A stretch of 64,000 nucleotides of DNA from NCBI RefSeq assembly GCF_040566545.1, contig NZ_JBEWZI010000014.1:31881-95880 (forward strand). Direction: 5' to 3'. Under the pieces are notes generated by a model that saw only the letters and a program-made list of their open reading frames with translations, was not told the DNA's origin and did not search any database. Origin of the DNA: Uliginosibacterium flavum. Lineage in GTDB: Bacteria; Pseudomonadota; Gammaproteobacteria; Burkholderiales; Rhodocyclaceae. Shown here one piece after another: positions 16,018 to 25,522 of this stretch. A program made the translations under genes and the position numbers. Position 1 is the first letter of the stretch; each line of letters opens with the position of its first letter.

Positions 16018-17628
16018 ATGTGTGATTCCTGGCTACTTCACCACCTCATCGAACGCAGCGCGGCACGCGCCCCTGCTGCGCCCGCCCTTACGACAGCCAG
16101 CCAGACGCTTGATTACGCGCAGCTGTGGCAGGCCGTGCAAGGCTTTGCGAACAGTCTCGCGGCACTCGGCATCAACCGCTCCGGGCGCATCGGCATCTAT
16201 CTGGAAAAACGGATCGAGACCGTCGTCGCCAGCTTTGGCGCCAGCGCGGCCGGCGCTGTCTTCGTACCGATCAACCCGCTGCTCAAAGCCGAGCAGGTCG
16301 CCTACATCCTGCGCGACTGCAATGTGCAGATGCTGGTGACTACGGCCGAACGCCTGCCGTTGCTGGCTGAAGTCCTCGCACAGAGCCCGGACCTGCGCCA
16401 CGTCGTCCTCACCGGCAGCCTGACCCGCGCCAGTGAAGCCCCCTACCAGACCCACACCTGGACTGATCTGCAAATAGATGTAACTGCGGACGTAAGTGCG
16501 GTTGCCACAGCACAACCCGCACCGACTGAACTCGACATGGCGGCGATCCTCTACACCTCCGGCAGCACTGGCCGCCCCAAAGGCGTGGTGCTGTCGCACC
16601 GGAACATGGTTGTGGGTGCCAAGAGCGTGGCCGAATATCTCGGTAATCATGCCGGCGACAGCTTGCTCGCTGCCCTGCCGCTATCGTTTGACGCCGGTTT
16701 CTCACAGCTCACCACGGCCTTTCATGTCGGCGCACGCGTCGTGCTGCTCAATTACCTGATGCCACGCGACGTGATCAAGGCCATTGAGCGCGAACGCATC
16801 ACCGGCCTCACCGCCGTCCCGCCACTGTGGATACAGCTGGCTGCACAGCCTCTCCCAGAGGGCATCTCCAGCCATCTGCGCTACATCGCCAATACTGGCG
16901 GGCGTCTTCCGGCAGCCACCTTGCAGACCCTTATCCAGAGCTTGCCTTCAGCCACCCCCTATTTGATGTACGGGCTCACCGAAGCCTTCCGCGCAACCTA
17001 CCTTGATCCGGCCGAAATTGCCCACCGCCCAGACTCCATCGGCAAGGCCATCCCGAACAACGACGTCTTCGTGTTGCGCGGTAACGGCACAGAATGCGCC
17101 GCCGACGAACCCGGCGAGTTGGTACAACGCGGCCCCCTGGTGGCCATGGGCTACTGGAACGACACAGAGAAAACCGCCGAACGCTTCCGCCCCCTGCCCG
17201 CCGCGCTGCGCCCCGCTGGCCTGACGCTGCCGGAGATCGCCGTGTTTTCTGGCGACACTGTGCGCCGCGACGCAGAAGGCTTCTTGTATTTCATCGGCCG
17301 CAACGACGAGATGATCAAAACCTCCGGCTACCGCGTCAGCCCCAGCGAAATCGAAGAAGAAGCCTATGCCACGGGGCTGGTGAGTGAATGCGCGGCCATC
17401 GGCGTGCCCCATCCAACCCTGGGCGCGGCCATCGTGCTGATTGCAACACCTGCGCAAGGCACCGATACGGCCAGTCTGCTCGCCGTGCTGAAAGCCCGCG
17501 TACCAGCCTATCAAGTGCCCGCCCACATCGCCCTGCGTCACGAAGCACTGCCACGCAATCCCAATGGCAAGATCGACCGCAAAATGCTGGCGAGGGATTT
17601 TACCGACCTGTTCGAGGGCAACAAATGA
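16018..17628 (+). CDS. Acyl-CoA ligase (AMP-forming), exosortase A system-associated type
   Basis: A 536-residue ANL-superfamily adenylating enzyme. The AMP-binding P-loop YTSGSTGRPKG begins at residue 179, the A5 motif reads YGLTEAFRATYL, and the C-terminal hinge and catalytic lysine region ends NPNGKIDRK. It resembles the ligase that accompanies exosortase A and PEP-CTERM loci (TIGR03098 type). It would adenylate a carboxylic or amino acid and load it on CoA or on the ACP encoded divergently. The decarboxylase gene overlaps it by ATGA. Substrate unknown. Confidence 0.85.
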   Translation: MCDSWLLHHLIERSAARAPAAPALTTASQTLDYAQLWQAVQGFANSLAALGINRSGRIGIYLEKRIETVVASFGASAAGAVFVPINPLLKAEQVAYILRDCNVQMLVTTAERLPLLAEVLAQSPDLRHVVLTGSLTRASEAPYQTHTWTDLQIDVTADVSAVATAQPAPTELDMAAILYTSGSTGRPKGVVLSHRNMVVGAKSVAEYLGNHAGDSLLAALPLSFDAGFSQLTTAFHVGARVVLLNYLMPRDVIKAIERERITGLTAVPPLWIQLAAQPLPEGISSHLRYIANTGGRLPAATLQTLIQSLPSATPYLMYGLTEAFRATYLDPAEIAHRPDSIGKAIPNNDVFVLRGNGTECAADEPGELVQRGPLVAMGYWNDTEKTAERFRPLPAALRPAGLTLPEIAVFSGDTVRRDAEGFLYFIGRNDEMIKTSGYRVSPSEIEEEAYATGLVSECAAIGVPHPTLGAAIVLIATPAQGTDTASLLAVLKARVPAYQVPAHIALRHEALPRNPNGKIDRKMLARDFTDLFEGNK

Positions 17629-18863
17629 ACACCCCGGTCAAACCCCGCCACGCCCCCATGAAGCAGTTCCCCATCGTCGATGGAGAACTGCAGATCGGTG
17701 GCAAGCCCGTTTCACAACTGGCTGAAGAACTGGGCCAGACGCCCTTCTACGCTTACGACCACAGCGTGATCGACGCGCAGATCGACAAGCTGCGCGCGGC
17801 GCTACCAGCCAGCATCCAGCTGCATTACGCGATCAAGGCCAATCCGATGCCGGCGCTCGTGCGCCACATGGCCCAGCGCCTCGACGGGCTGGATGTGGCC
17901 TCCGGCGGGGAACTGGCCGTCGCGCTGGCCACCGGCGTCAGTCCGCATGAAATCAGCTTTGCTGGCCCGGCCAAACGCGAGCCGGAACTGGAAGCCGCCG
18001 TGCGTGCCGGCGTGCTGCTCAATGTCGAATCCTTCCGCGAAGTCGAGCTGCTCGCCAAGCTCTCGCAGCGCCTCGGCCTGCCCGCGCGTATGGCAGTGCG
18101 GGTGAATCCCGATTTTGAACTCAAGTCATCCGGCATGAAGATGGGCGGCGGGCCAAAACCCTTCGGCGTGGATGCCGAGGAAGTGCCCCGCCTGCTCGCC
18201 CGCATCGGCGAACTCGGTCTGGCCTTCGAAGGGTTTCATCTGTTTGCTGGCTCGCAAAACCTGCGCGCCGAGGCCATCATCGAGGCCCAGCAACTCAGCT
18301 ACGCACTGGCCCTACGACTGGCCGAACATGCGCCAGAGCCGGTACGCACGCTGAACCTTGGCGGCGGCTTCGGCATCCCGTATTTCCCCGGCGACACACC
18401 GCTGGATCTCTCCCCCATCGCCGCGAATCTGGCGCAACTTGTTGAGCGCGCCAGCGGCGAACTGCCGCAGACCGAGCTGGTCATCGAGCTGGGTCGCTAT
18501 CTGGTCGGTGAAGCCGGTGTGTATGTGTGCCGGGTCATCGACCGCAAATTCTCGCGCGGGCAGACTTTCCTCGTTTGCGACGGAGGTCTGCATCATCACC
18601 TCGCCGCCTCGGGCAATTTCGGCCAGCTGATCCGCAAGAATTACCCCGTCATCATCGGCAACAAGGCAGAACCTGCAGAAACCGAAGTCGCCTCGGTAGT
18701 CGGCCCGCTGTGCACACCGCTGGATATCCTAGCGGATCGCATGGAGCTGGCCGTCGCCGAGCCGGGCGATCTGGTGGTGGTGTATCAGAGCGGCGCCTAC
18801 GGTTTCACAGCCAGCCCGCGCGGCTTTCTGGGACATCCGCAGGCAGTGGAAATCCTGCTCTAG
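17625..18863 (+). CDS. PLP-dependent decarboxylase, exosortase A system-associated type
   Basis: A 412-residue fold-type III (alanine racemase-like barrel) PLP enzyme of the diaminopimelate/ornithine decarboxylase family. The Schiff-base lysine is Lys71 in HYAIKANP. The phosphate-binding glycine motif LNLGGGFGIPY and the C-terminal VVGPLCTPLDILADR and YQSGAYGFTASP (substrate and active-site Cys region) are present. It matches the exosortase-associated subgroup (TIGR03099 type) better than LysA. The start ATG 17625 overlaps the ligase stop; upstream open frame is a shadow of the ligase. The amino acid it decarboxylates is unknown; it may act on one bound to the ACP. Confidence 0.85.
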   Translation: MNTPVKPRHAPMKQFPIVDGELQIGGKPVSQLAEELGQTPFYAYDHSVIDAQIDKLRAALPASIQLHYAIKANPMPALVRHMAQRLDGLDVASGGELAVALATGVSPHEISFAGPAKREPELEAAVRAGVLLNVESFREVELLAKLSQRLGLPARMAVRVNPDFELKSSGMKMGGGPKPFGVDAEEVPRLLARIGELGLAFEGFHLFAGSQNLRAEAIIEAQQLSYALALRLAEHAPEPVRTLNLGGGFGIPYFPGDTPLDLSPIAANLAQLVERASGELPQTELVIELGRYLVGEAGVYVCRVIDRKFSRGQTFLVCDGGLHHHLAASGNFGQLIRKNYPVIIGNKAEPAETEVASVVGPLCTPLDILADRMELAVAEPGDLVVVYQSGAYGFTASPRGFLGHPQAVEILL

Positions 18864-18909
18864 GCCTTCCTGCCTTACCATTGCATATCCCCCAAATCAG
18901 GAGCACACG

Positions 18910-20541
18910 ATGGCCCACCCCCTTGCTGGCAAACCGGTTCCCGCCGACATGTTGATGGACGTTCCCGCTCTGCTTGCCGCCTATGCAGAAGTGCCGGACG
19001 TGAGCATTCCTGAGCAGCGCGTCGCCTTCGGCACCAGCGGTCATCGTGGCACGGCCTTCAAGCGCAGCTTCAATGAGGCGCACATCCTTGCCATCACCCA
19101 GGCCGTGTGTGAATACCGCGCGGGCCAAGACATCACCGGCCCACTGTTCATCGGCAAAGACCCTCACGCACTCTCCAGCCCGGCGCAGTGCTCGGCGCTG
19201 GAAGTACTGGCCGCGAATGGTGTGGCCACACGCATGCAATCCGACGATGGCTATGCCCCGACGCCGGTGATCTCGCGCGCCATCCTCGTCCATAACCAGG
19301 GCCGCACCACGGATCTGGCCGACGGTCTGATCATCACGCCATCGCACAACCCGCCGCAGGACGGCGGCATCAAGTACAACCCGCCCAATGGCGGCCCGGC
19401 CGACACGGATGTGACGGGCTGGATCGAGCAGCGCGCGAATGCGCTGCTAGCGACCGGCAATGTGGATGTGAAACGCGTCCCTTATGCTGAGGCTATCAAG
19501 GCTGCCTGCATCACGCAGGAAGATTTCACCGAAGCCTACATCGCCGATCTCGATCAGGTCATCGACATGGCGGCGATTCGCGCCGCGAATCTGAAGATCG
19601 GCGTTGATCCGCTGGGTGGTGCCGCCGTCGCTTACTGGCACCGGATTGCCGCGCGTTACGGCCTGAACATAGAGGTAGTGAATCCGAATGTGGACCCGAC
19701 TTTCGGCTTCATGACCCTAGACCACGACGGCAAGATCCGCATGGATTGCTCCAGCCCCTACGCCATGGCCGGGCTGGTAGGCTTAAAGGATCGCTTTGAC
19801 ATCGCCTGGGGCAATGATGCCGACGTGGATCGCCACGGCATCGTCACGCCGACCGGGCTGATGAATCCGAATCACTATCTGGCCGTCGCCATCCAGTACC
19901 TCCTGGGCCATCGCCCACGGTGGACCAATGCTGCGGTCGGCAAAACGCTAGTGTCCTCCAGCATGATTGACCGGGTGGTCGCCGGGCTGGGCCGCAAGCT
20001 GCTGGAAGTGCCGGTGGGCTTCAAGTGGTTCGCGCCGGGCCTGCTCGACGGCAGCCTGTGCTTTGGTGGTGAGGAGAGCGCCGGGGCGAGCTTCCTGCGC
20101 CGCGATGGCACAGTGTGGACCACCGACAAGGACGGCATCATCCTCGGCCTGCTTGCGGCCGAAATCACCGCAGTGACCGGCAGGGACCCCGGTCAGCATT
20201 ACGCAGCGCTCACCGCCCAGTACGGCTCGCCGCACTACATCCGTATCGACGCGGCCGCCACGCCGGCACAGAAGAAAGCCTTCAAGCTACTCACCGGCGA
20301 CAAGGTCAGCGCCACCACATTGGCCGGTGAAGCGATCACTGCGCGCCTGACCACGGCCCCTGGCAATGGCGCGAGTATCGGCGGACTGAAGGTGACGACA
20401 GCGAACGGCTGGTTCGCCGCGCGCCCCTCGGGCACCGAAGACATCTACAAGATCTACGCCGAAAGCTTCATCAGCGCCGAACACCTGCAACAGATCGTCA
20501 AGGAGGCGCAGGAGATCGTCACCGCAGCACTGGCAGGGTAG
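18910..20541 (+). CDS. pgm: Phosphoglucomutase (alpha-D-glucose phosphate-specific)
   Basis: A 543-residue enzyme interconverting glucose 1-phosphate and glucose 6-phosphate, feeding UDP-glucose and glycan synthesis. Motifs in order are GTSGHRG near residue 40, the phosphoserine loop ITPSHNPPQDGG (Ser145), the metal loop GNDADVDRHG, the sugar-binding GGEESAGASFLRR and the phosphate-binding RPSGTEDIYKIYAES. Length matches E. coli Pgm (546). AGGAGC precedes the ATG. It lies 46 bp after the decarboxylase gene, so it may share its transcript. Confidence 0.96.
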   Translation: MAHPLAGKPVPADMLMDVPALLAAYAEVPDVSIPEQRVAFGTSGHRGTAFKRSFNEAHILAITQAVCEYRAGQDITGPLFIGKDPHALSSPAQCSALEVLAANGVATRMQSDDGYAPTPVISRAILVHNQGRTTDLADGLIITPSHNPPQDGGIKYNPPNGGPADTDVTGWIEQRANALLATGNVDVKRVPYAEAIKAACITQEDFTEAYIADLDQVIDMAAIRAANLKIGVDPLGGAAVAYWHRIAARYGLNIEVVNPNVDPTFGFMTLDHDGKIRMDCSSPYAMAGLVGLKDRFDIAWGNDADVDRHGIVTPTGLMNPNHYLAVAIQYLLGHRPRWTNAAVGKTLVSSSMIDRVVAGLGRKLLEVPVGFKWFAPGLLDGSLCFGGEESAGASFLRRDGTVWTTDKDGIILGLLAAEITAVTGRDPGQHYAALTAQYGSPHYIRIDAAATPAQKKAFKLLTGDKVSATTLAGEAITARLTTAPGNGASIGGLKVTTANGWFAARPSGTEDIYKIYAESFISAEHLQQIVKEAQEIVTAALAG

Positions 20542-20580
20542 GCTGGAAAGCCGCACGCAGCATTGCTCTTCAAGAGACCT
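20542..20580. repeat. Dispersed intergenic repeat copy after pgm
   Basis: GCTGGAAAGCCGCACGCAGC followed by GCTCTTCAAGAG, a diverged copy of the AGAGCCGCA...TCTTCAG element seen at other gene ends. Confidence 0.4.
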
Positions 20581-20659
20581 GTCCGCATAGGCACGTAACG
20601 CGGGCCTCTACACACAGGTACTCCATAAACCCAAGTCAGAAGCGCGTCTGCAGGCAAGC

Positions 20660-20700
20660 GCCAAGAAAAAGCCGCGCAAATCGCGCGGCTTTTTCTTGGC
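20660..20700. terminator. Bidirectional terminator between pgm and the receiver gene
   Basis: Perfect 18-bp arms: GCCAAGAAAAAGCCGCGC (20660-20677) and GCGCGGCTTTTTCTTGGC (20683-20700), loop of five. A-run and T-run flank the GC core, so it can end both the plus-strand pgm transcript and the minus-strand gene ending at 20714. Confidence 0.92.
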
Positions 20701-20713
20701 GTCTATCCCAATC

Positions 20714-21844
20714 TCAACCGCGCCACTCCGTCGCCACGCTGGCCCCAGCCGTCATGGTGGTGGTCGTGTGCATGTCCAGCGAGGTGATCTGAGCCCGTTC
20801 AAGCAGCAGGGCCAGCTGCATGTCGATACGGAACTCCTGCTCCATCATTTCCAGCAAGGGCAATACCGTCTGCACCAGCTCACGCAAGCGCTTGCGCGGC
20901 TCGTCCTTGCTGCCAGTACGAAGCTGCGTCAGCGCATGATCCACACTGACCGCCAGACGACTGAAGCGCCCGATGCTGTCCGCATTGATTTCGCCCGACT
21001 CGGACACCACGCGATTGCCGCCCATCATGGTGCCATCAGCCACGCGCGAAACCGCCAGTTGCAGCAACTCTTCAAGTGAGAGATTCGGATCGCCATGCGC
21101 GCTGGCCAGGCCAACGGTCAGGCTGATGCGGATGCGATGCTCCTTGTAAGTCATTACAATCGTGTCGATGGCACGACGCAGCCGCAACGCAAAGGCGCCG
21201 CAAGCATCCAGATCCGCAGAGGGCGAAATGATCGCGAACTGACCTTCAGCCAGATGCGCAATAGTGTCTTCCTTGCGCACCTTGGCCGAGAGCAGCTTGG
21301 AGAGCTTGCGATGCACCAGCTGGCCAACACTATGGCCGTAGGTCTCGCAAAGCTGGTCGTAGCCATCGACCTGAATGACCATCACGCTGACATCGCCACG
21401 ATTGCGGCGCACCAGCTGTTCGCGGCTCTCTTCGAGTTCACGACGAGTCTGAGCCAGTTTCGCCAGGGCTTCGATTCGGGCGACCAGTTCGACACGCGGC
21501 GTAGCCTTGGTGATGAAGTCAGTGGCGCCCATGGCCTGGGCTTTCATGCGCACTTCGTTCTCGTCATCACCCGAGATAATCAGCACCGGCAAGGTATTCA
21601 CGCGCGACAGACGGGAGCCGCGAATCCGCTGCAACAATCCGAAACCATCCAGGCGTGGCATGCCGATATCGGAAATCACCACTTCGATAGTTGGATCAAG
21701 CAGCAAACTCTGCCAGCCAGCCTCACCATCGGATTCCTCGCGCACATCGAATTTGTCGCGAATCTGCTTGATCAGCGAGGCGCGCACCATGCGCGAATCA
21801 TCAACGATCAACACACGCGGCAATTGCGCAACAACGTCACTCAT
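20714..21844 (-). CDS. Response regulator with degenerate GGDEF domain
   Basis: A 376-residue protein. The N-terminal receiver is intact (DD at 15-16, phospho-acceptor Asp59 in VISDIGMP, Lys at ITKATP). A GGDEF-like fold follows (about 150-275), but the signature reads AEGQF at 199-203, so diguanylate cyclase activity is not expected. The C-terminal 90 residues are helical and unassigned. It may act as a c-di-GMP sensor or a protein-binding output. The stop codon of the upstream reductase gene overlaps its ATG (ATGA), so both are co-translated. Confidence 0.85.
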   Translation of the reverse strand: MSDVVAQLPRVLIVDDSRMVRASLIKQIRDKFDVREESDGEAGWQSLLLDPTIEVVISDIGMPRLDGFGLLQRIRGSRLSRVNTLPVLIISGDDENEVRMKAQAMGATDFITKATPRVELVARIEALAKLAQTRRELEESREQLVRRNRGDVSVMVIQVDGYDQLCETYGHSVGQLVHRKLSKLLSAKVRKEDTIAHLAEGQFAIISPSADLDACGAFALRLRRAIDTIVMTYKEHRIRISLTVGLASAHGDPNLSLEELLQLAVSRVADGTMMGGNRVVSESGEINADSIGRFSRLAVSVDHALTQLRTGSKDEPRKRLRELVQTVLPLLEMMEQEFRIDMQLALLLERAQITSLDMHTTTTMTAGASVATEWRG

Positions 21845-22869
21845 GGCTTTTCCTCTGTGTTGCCCGACGGGGCAATCTGTACAACAGTGCGGCCTGTCGC
21901 CCGCGCTGCAATGAAATCTTCAAACACCAGCGGCAAGTCGTCAAAACCAATCACCCGGGTAATCGCATCCAGATGGCGCGGACGCAAATCCGCCGACAAA
22001 CGCGCCCACGCCTTTTCACGCACGGCAAATCCAGCATAGACCGAATCGATCCCGAGCAGACTGACGCCTCGCAAAACAAAAGGCAAAACGCTCGTATTCA
22101 GTACAGTATCGGCGGCCAGACCAATACTTGCTACTACGCCGGTCGGTTTACTGCTGGCGAGCAGCCAGGACAGCACCGCACCACCCAGGTTATCCACGGC
22201 ACCCGCCCAGATTCCTTTATCCAGCGGCTTGATCGCATCCAGCGCCAATTCGCTGCGCAGCATCACCCTCGCCGCGCCCAAGGAGCGTAGCCAATCGGCT
22301 TGCTCCGGCTTGCCAGTCAGCGCGACAACCTCATAGCCGCGCCCGGCCAACATGTCGATAGCCAGGCAACCCACGCCACCGCTGGCGCCGGTCACAATTA
22401 CGGGGCCATTTTCGGGCTTGAGACCGTTATTTTCCATGCGGGTAATCGCCATCGCAGCCGTCAAGCCGGCGGTGCCGATAGCCATGGATTCCTGCAGACT
22501 CAAACCTGCCGGCAAAGGCAAGACCCAACCGCCGGGCATCAAGGCATATTCGGCATAGCCGCCGTGGTGCGCGACACCGATTTCGTAGCTGGTGGCAATC
22601 ACCTTGTCGCCCGGTTGGAATCGCGGCGCAGCGCTCTTGACCACAGTGCCGGCCAGATCGATTCCGCCCACGCAGGGGAAACGCCGAATGATGCGTCCCT
22701 CGCCCGTCGCGGCCAGCGCATCCTTGTAATTTACCGAAGAACACTCCACACGGATCAGCACATCGCCATGATCAAGTGCCGTTTCGTCCATCTGCACAAA
22801 ACGCCCGGTCACGCGCATGGGCGTTGAATTTCCAAGCTGTTCGATCCGGAAAGCCTTGAATGATTCCAA
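21841..22869 (-). CDS. Acrylyl-CoA reductase AcuI/YhdH-like NADPH oxidoreductase
   Basis: A 342-residue zinc-independent medium-chain reductase/quinone oxidoreductase. Near the N-terminus SVNYKDALA is the family hallmark, FPCVGGIDLAGTV follows, and the Rossmann motif is VTGASGGVGCLAI with a DRxxLEKE-less C-terminus. AcuI (YhdH) reduces acryloyl-CoA to propionyl-CoA; this activity is inferred from family membership. I place the start at TTG 22869 because the family begins MFKALxxEQ and this gives ESFKAFRIEQ; the ATG at codon 18 would remove the first strand. It is divergent from the HDOD gene and coupled to the receiver gene downstream. Confidence 0.82.
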   Translation of the reverse strand: MESFKAFRIEQLGNSTPMRVTGRFVQMDETALDHGDVLIRVECSSVNYKDALAATGEGRIIRRFPCVGGIDLAGTVVKSAAPRFQPGDKVIATSYEIGVAHHGGYAEYALMPGGWVLPLPAGLSLQESMAIGTAGLTAAMAITRMENNGLKPENGPVIVTGASGGVGCLAIDMLAGRGYEVVALTGKPEQADWLRSLGAARVMLRSELALDAIKPLDKGIWAGAVDNLGGAVLSWLLASSKPTGVVASIGLAADTVLNTSVLPFVLRGVSLLGIDSVYAGFAVREKAWARLSADLRPRHLDAITRVIGFDDLPLVFEDFIAARATGRTVVQIAPSGNTEEKP

Positions 22870-23098
22870 GAGATTTTTACCAGCAAACAATACGAGGGCA
22901 GGATAGTGGCGCGAGTCGTGCCACATGGCAATCGGAGCTGTTGTTTTAGTGCCAAAGTGGTAGTCCGACAAGCCATGTTCCGGCGCGCGCAGGGCTTCAC
23001 ACGACCAGCGGCACGCGGCCCAAGGAAACCGAATCATCAGGACGACTAAAGTTAGTCCGGGCAAAGCCGTAGAAACCTGCACGCAGCCGACACCCCTT

Positions 23099-23971
23099 AT
23101 GGAACGGACCATGCTCAACGCACCACTCGACTCAATCGAGAGCTACATCAGCTACTTCAGCAGCAAGGAAATTCCTGTGCTCCGCCGCAGCATGCGCGCA
23201 CTGAACGAATTGCAAAAAAACGAAGACGGCGTAAGCGGCAGAGCACTCGCCAATGCAGTGCTCGAAGACCCGATGCTGGCACTGCGTGTGCTGGTTTATC
23301 TCGAAGCCCATCGCAACCACCGCCAGAATCACGACATCACCACCATCGACCGCGCCATCATGATGATGGGCATCACGCCATTTTTCGAAAAGTTCGGAAA
23401 TCTGGGCACGGTCGAAGAAAAGCTAGCCACCCATCCCAAGGCATTGATTGGCCTGCTCAAAGTCATCAACCGTGCCAAGCACGCGGCCCACTGGGCGCGC
23501 GAGTTCGCATTGATGCGCCATGATATCGATGTGGACGAAGTCACCGTCGCCGCCCTGCTCCACGAGGCCGCTGAAATCCTTTTCTGGTGCTTTGCACCGG
23601 AGTTCATGCTCAAGGTAGAACAATTGCGCCACGACCATGCCGGCATCCGCAGCGCGGTCGCTCAACAGGCGATTTTTGGAATCACCGCCCGCGACGCCCA
23701 ACTCGCCCTGGTGCGCGAATGGCACCTTCCCGAGCTATTGATTACCCTGATGAGTGAAGAAAACGCCGAAAACCCGCGTGTTCGCAACGTCATCCTTGCT
23801 TGCGACCTGGCCCGCCACGCCGCCAACGGCTGGGATGATCCCGCCCTGCCGGATGACTACACCGCTATCAGCACTCTGTTGCGGGTGAAACGCAGCGTGG
23901 TCATGCAACGCATCGGCGCCCCGGAAAAATACTGGCTTGCCATCGCAAGCGAAGAAATCGAAGCGGAGTAA
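23099..23971 (+). CDS. HDOD domain signalling protein
   Basis: A 290-residue protein of the HDOD family (PF08668), related to HD hydrolases but lacking the metal-binding HD pair. The start of the domain (SKEIPVLRRSMRALNEL), TIDRAIMMMGITPFFE and VAALLHEAAEILFW are characteristic. HDOD proteins are found as signalling adaptors in motility and stress control, with no common enzymatic activity known. A second ATG at 23111 is also possible. A terminator follows at 23991. The neighbouring genes also concern signalling, but co-transcription is not indicated. Confidence 0.82.
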   Translation: MERTMLNAPLDSIESYISYFSSKEIPVLRRSMRALNELQKNEDGVSGRALANAVLEDPMLALRVLVYLEAHRNHRQNHDITTIDRAIMMMGITPFFEKFGNLGTVEEKLATHPKALIGLLKVINRAKHAAHWAREFALMRHDIDVDEVTVAALLHEAAEILFWCFAPEFMLKVEQLRHDHAGIRSAVAQQAIFGITARDAQLALVREWHLPELLITLMSEENAENPRVRNVILACDLARHAANGWDDPALPDDYTAISTLLRVKRSVVMQRIGAPEKYWLAIASEEIEAE

Positions 23972-23990
23972 ACGCCCCGCCAACGAACAC

Positions 23991-24022
23991 AAAAAAGCCG
24001 AGGTCGCAGCCTCGGCTTTTTT
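23991..24022. terminator. Bidirectional terminator between HDOD and pectate lyase genes
   Basis: A6 then GCCGAGG (23997-24003), loop of six, CCTCGGC (24010-24016), then T6. Suited to both convergent transcripts. Confidence 0.92.
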
Positions 24023-24037
24023 ATTTCACTCAAGCTA

Positions 24038-25522
24038 TCAAAGCTTGCCAGGGCCTGCGTTGGACTTCACAGCAGCAGGTACATCTGAAGCCGGAAGAAC
24101 TTTGTTGACGCCATACAGCGTCGGCTTCCAACCAACGTCGGGCGTCAGCGGCTTGCCAATAAGTTCCTTGCTATCAAAAGGCTTGCCATTGACCACCGAA
24201 CCGACATCCACAAACACTGTTCCGCCCATATTGACCGCGGCCTGTGCAGAGTTGCCGTTCTTGATATCAAAAACATTGGCTTCGGAGTAGATCGCTGAGT
24301 CCTTACCCACGCCCAGAGCCTGCCGGAGGATGCTACCAGCCGGCTTGGCTTTCAGTGTGTTCAGGTGGTTCTGGTAAGAATCGAGTTTCGGATCGTCGTT
24401 GCCCGCCGCATCACCCACAAAGTAGTTGTTGTACACATGCACTTTGCCAAAACGTACTCGCGGCATGCGCTGACCAACATTCTCAAAATAGTTATTGTGA
24501 AGAGTGACATTGAGCTTGCCTGTATCGACCTTGGAGCTATCGCTGCCGCCGATCAGGAAGGCTTTGTCGTGATCCTTGAAGACGCTGTTCGAGATCGTTA
24601 CGAAGTTGGCGCCATTGGTGACATCCACCATGCCATCGTGATGCTGAACCTTCTGGGTGATTTCGTTGTGCGGAAAAGGGAAAACCGGTGGAAACAGCTT
24701 GTCGGAGCGATCGCCGTCATTGAACGAGCAATGATCAATCCACACACGCTTGCCTCCGTTCACCGAAATCAAGTCGTACTCGGAATTCCAGCGACCGCCC
24801 GGGCAATTCTGCGGGCCTGTCTTGGCATCAACAAAAGCTTCCTGACAACCCGGATAGCTCTTGTCGATTTTGAAGCTATCGCCCGGATCCCAGCCAGGAA
24901 AATAATCGAAGGCATCCTCAAACGCGATGTTACGGATGATCACATTCTCGGAATCCGGCCCGATCACCAGATTGCCCTTGACGATCTTGGCGTCCTTGCC
25001 CAGACCGACGATGGTCGTGTTCGACGGCACCTGAATCACGATGCGATCTTTCTGTCGCTTGGAAGAGGCAACCCGTGCATCTTCCTGCGGACCGGAGAGC
25101 TTGCGCTCCGGGCGACCCTTGACCAGATTCTGATTCCATGTGGCCGGCGCATAAGCCTTCATGTAGTCATTGAAGTTATACGGCGCGACCGTGTAGTCCT
25201 TTTCGGTCAGCTCCTTGTTGTTGTCATCGGCAGAGAGATTGATCGTGCCCTTCACGCGGATGATCTTGGAGGCGTTTGCTGCCTTGGCCAAAGCATCCAC
25301 AAACTCTTTGCGCGTACTGACGGTGAATTCATTCTCGGCCTTGGCGGCAGAGCCACCGGTCACAGCGCCTTCGGCTGCGGCCCAGCCATCATTGGCGGCC
25401 AACACGGCACGCCCGATGTCGGCAGACTTGCCAGCGACAGCAGCTTTCTCAGGGCCACCGCTGGCACAAGCGGCCAGCAAACCGATTGCCGCCAAAGAGA
25501 CGGCCAACACGTTCTTCTTCAT
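24038..25522 (-). CDS. Pectate lyase (PL1 family), predicted lipoprotein
   Basis: A 494-residue protein with a lipoprotein signal (lipobox GLLAAC, Cys19). The parallel beta-helix of PL1 pectate lyases is marked by VWIDHCSF, DGMVDVTNGANFVTIS and the catalytic-arginine segment RMPRVRFGKVHVYNNY. It cleaves polygalacturonate by beta-elimination with calcium. The start ATG 25522 follows a strong GGAGGAG; upstream frame is not needed. About 60 residues between the lipidated Cys and the lyase domain are Ala-rich linker. A rhamnogalacturonan-esterase-like lipoprotein at 58.7 kb suggests a wider pectin-using capacity. Lipidation suggests outer-membrane anchoring. Confidence 0.93.
   Translation of the reverse strand: MKKNVLAVSLAAIGLLAACASGGPEKAAVAGKSADIGRAVLAANDGWAAAEGAVTGGSAAKAENEFTVSTRKEFVDALAKAANASKIIRVKGTINLSADDNNKELTEKDYTVAPYNFNDYMKAYAPATWNQNLVKGRPERKLSGPQEDARVASSKRQKDRIVIQVPSNTTIVGLGKDAKIVKGNLVIGPDSENVIIRNIAFEDAFDYFPGWDPGDSFKIDKSYPGCQEAFVDAKTGPQNCPGGRWNSEYDLISVNGGKRVWIDHCSFNDGDRSDKLFPPVFPFPHNEITQKVQHHDGMVDVTNGANFVTISNSVFKDHDKAFLIGGSDSSKVDTGKLNVTLHNNYFENVGQRMPRVRFGKVHVYNNYFVGDAAGNDDPKLDSYQNHLNTLKAKPAGSILRQALGVGKDSAIYSEANVFDIKNGNSAQAAVNMGGTVFVDVGSVVNGKPFDSKELIGKPLTPDVGWKPTLYGVNKVLPASDVPAAVKSNAGPGKL

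Noticed and set aside
17388..17624. Longer decarboxylase start at 17388
   Set aside because: Would lie within the ligase C-terminal domain; Arg-rich shadow sequence. ATG 17625 with ATGA coupling fits.
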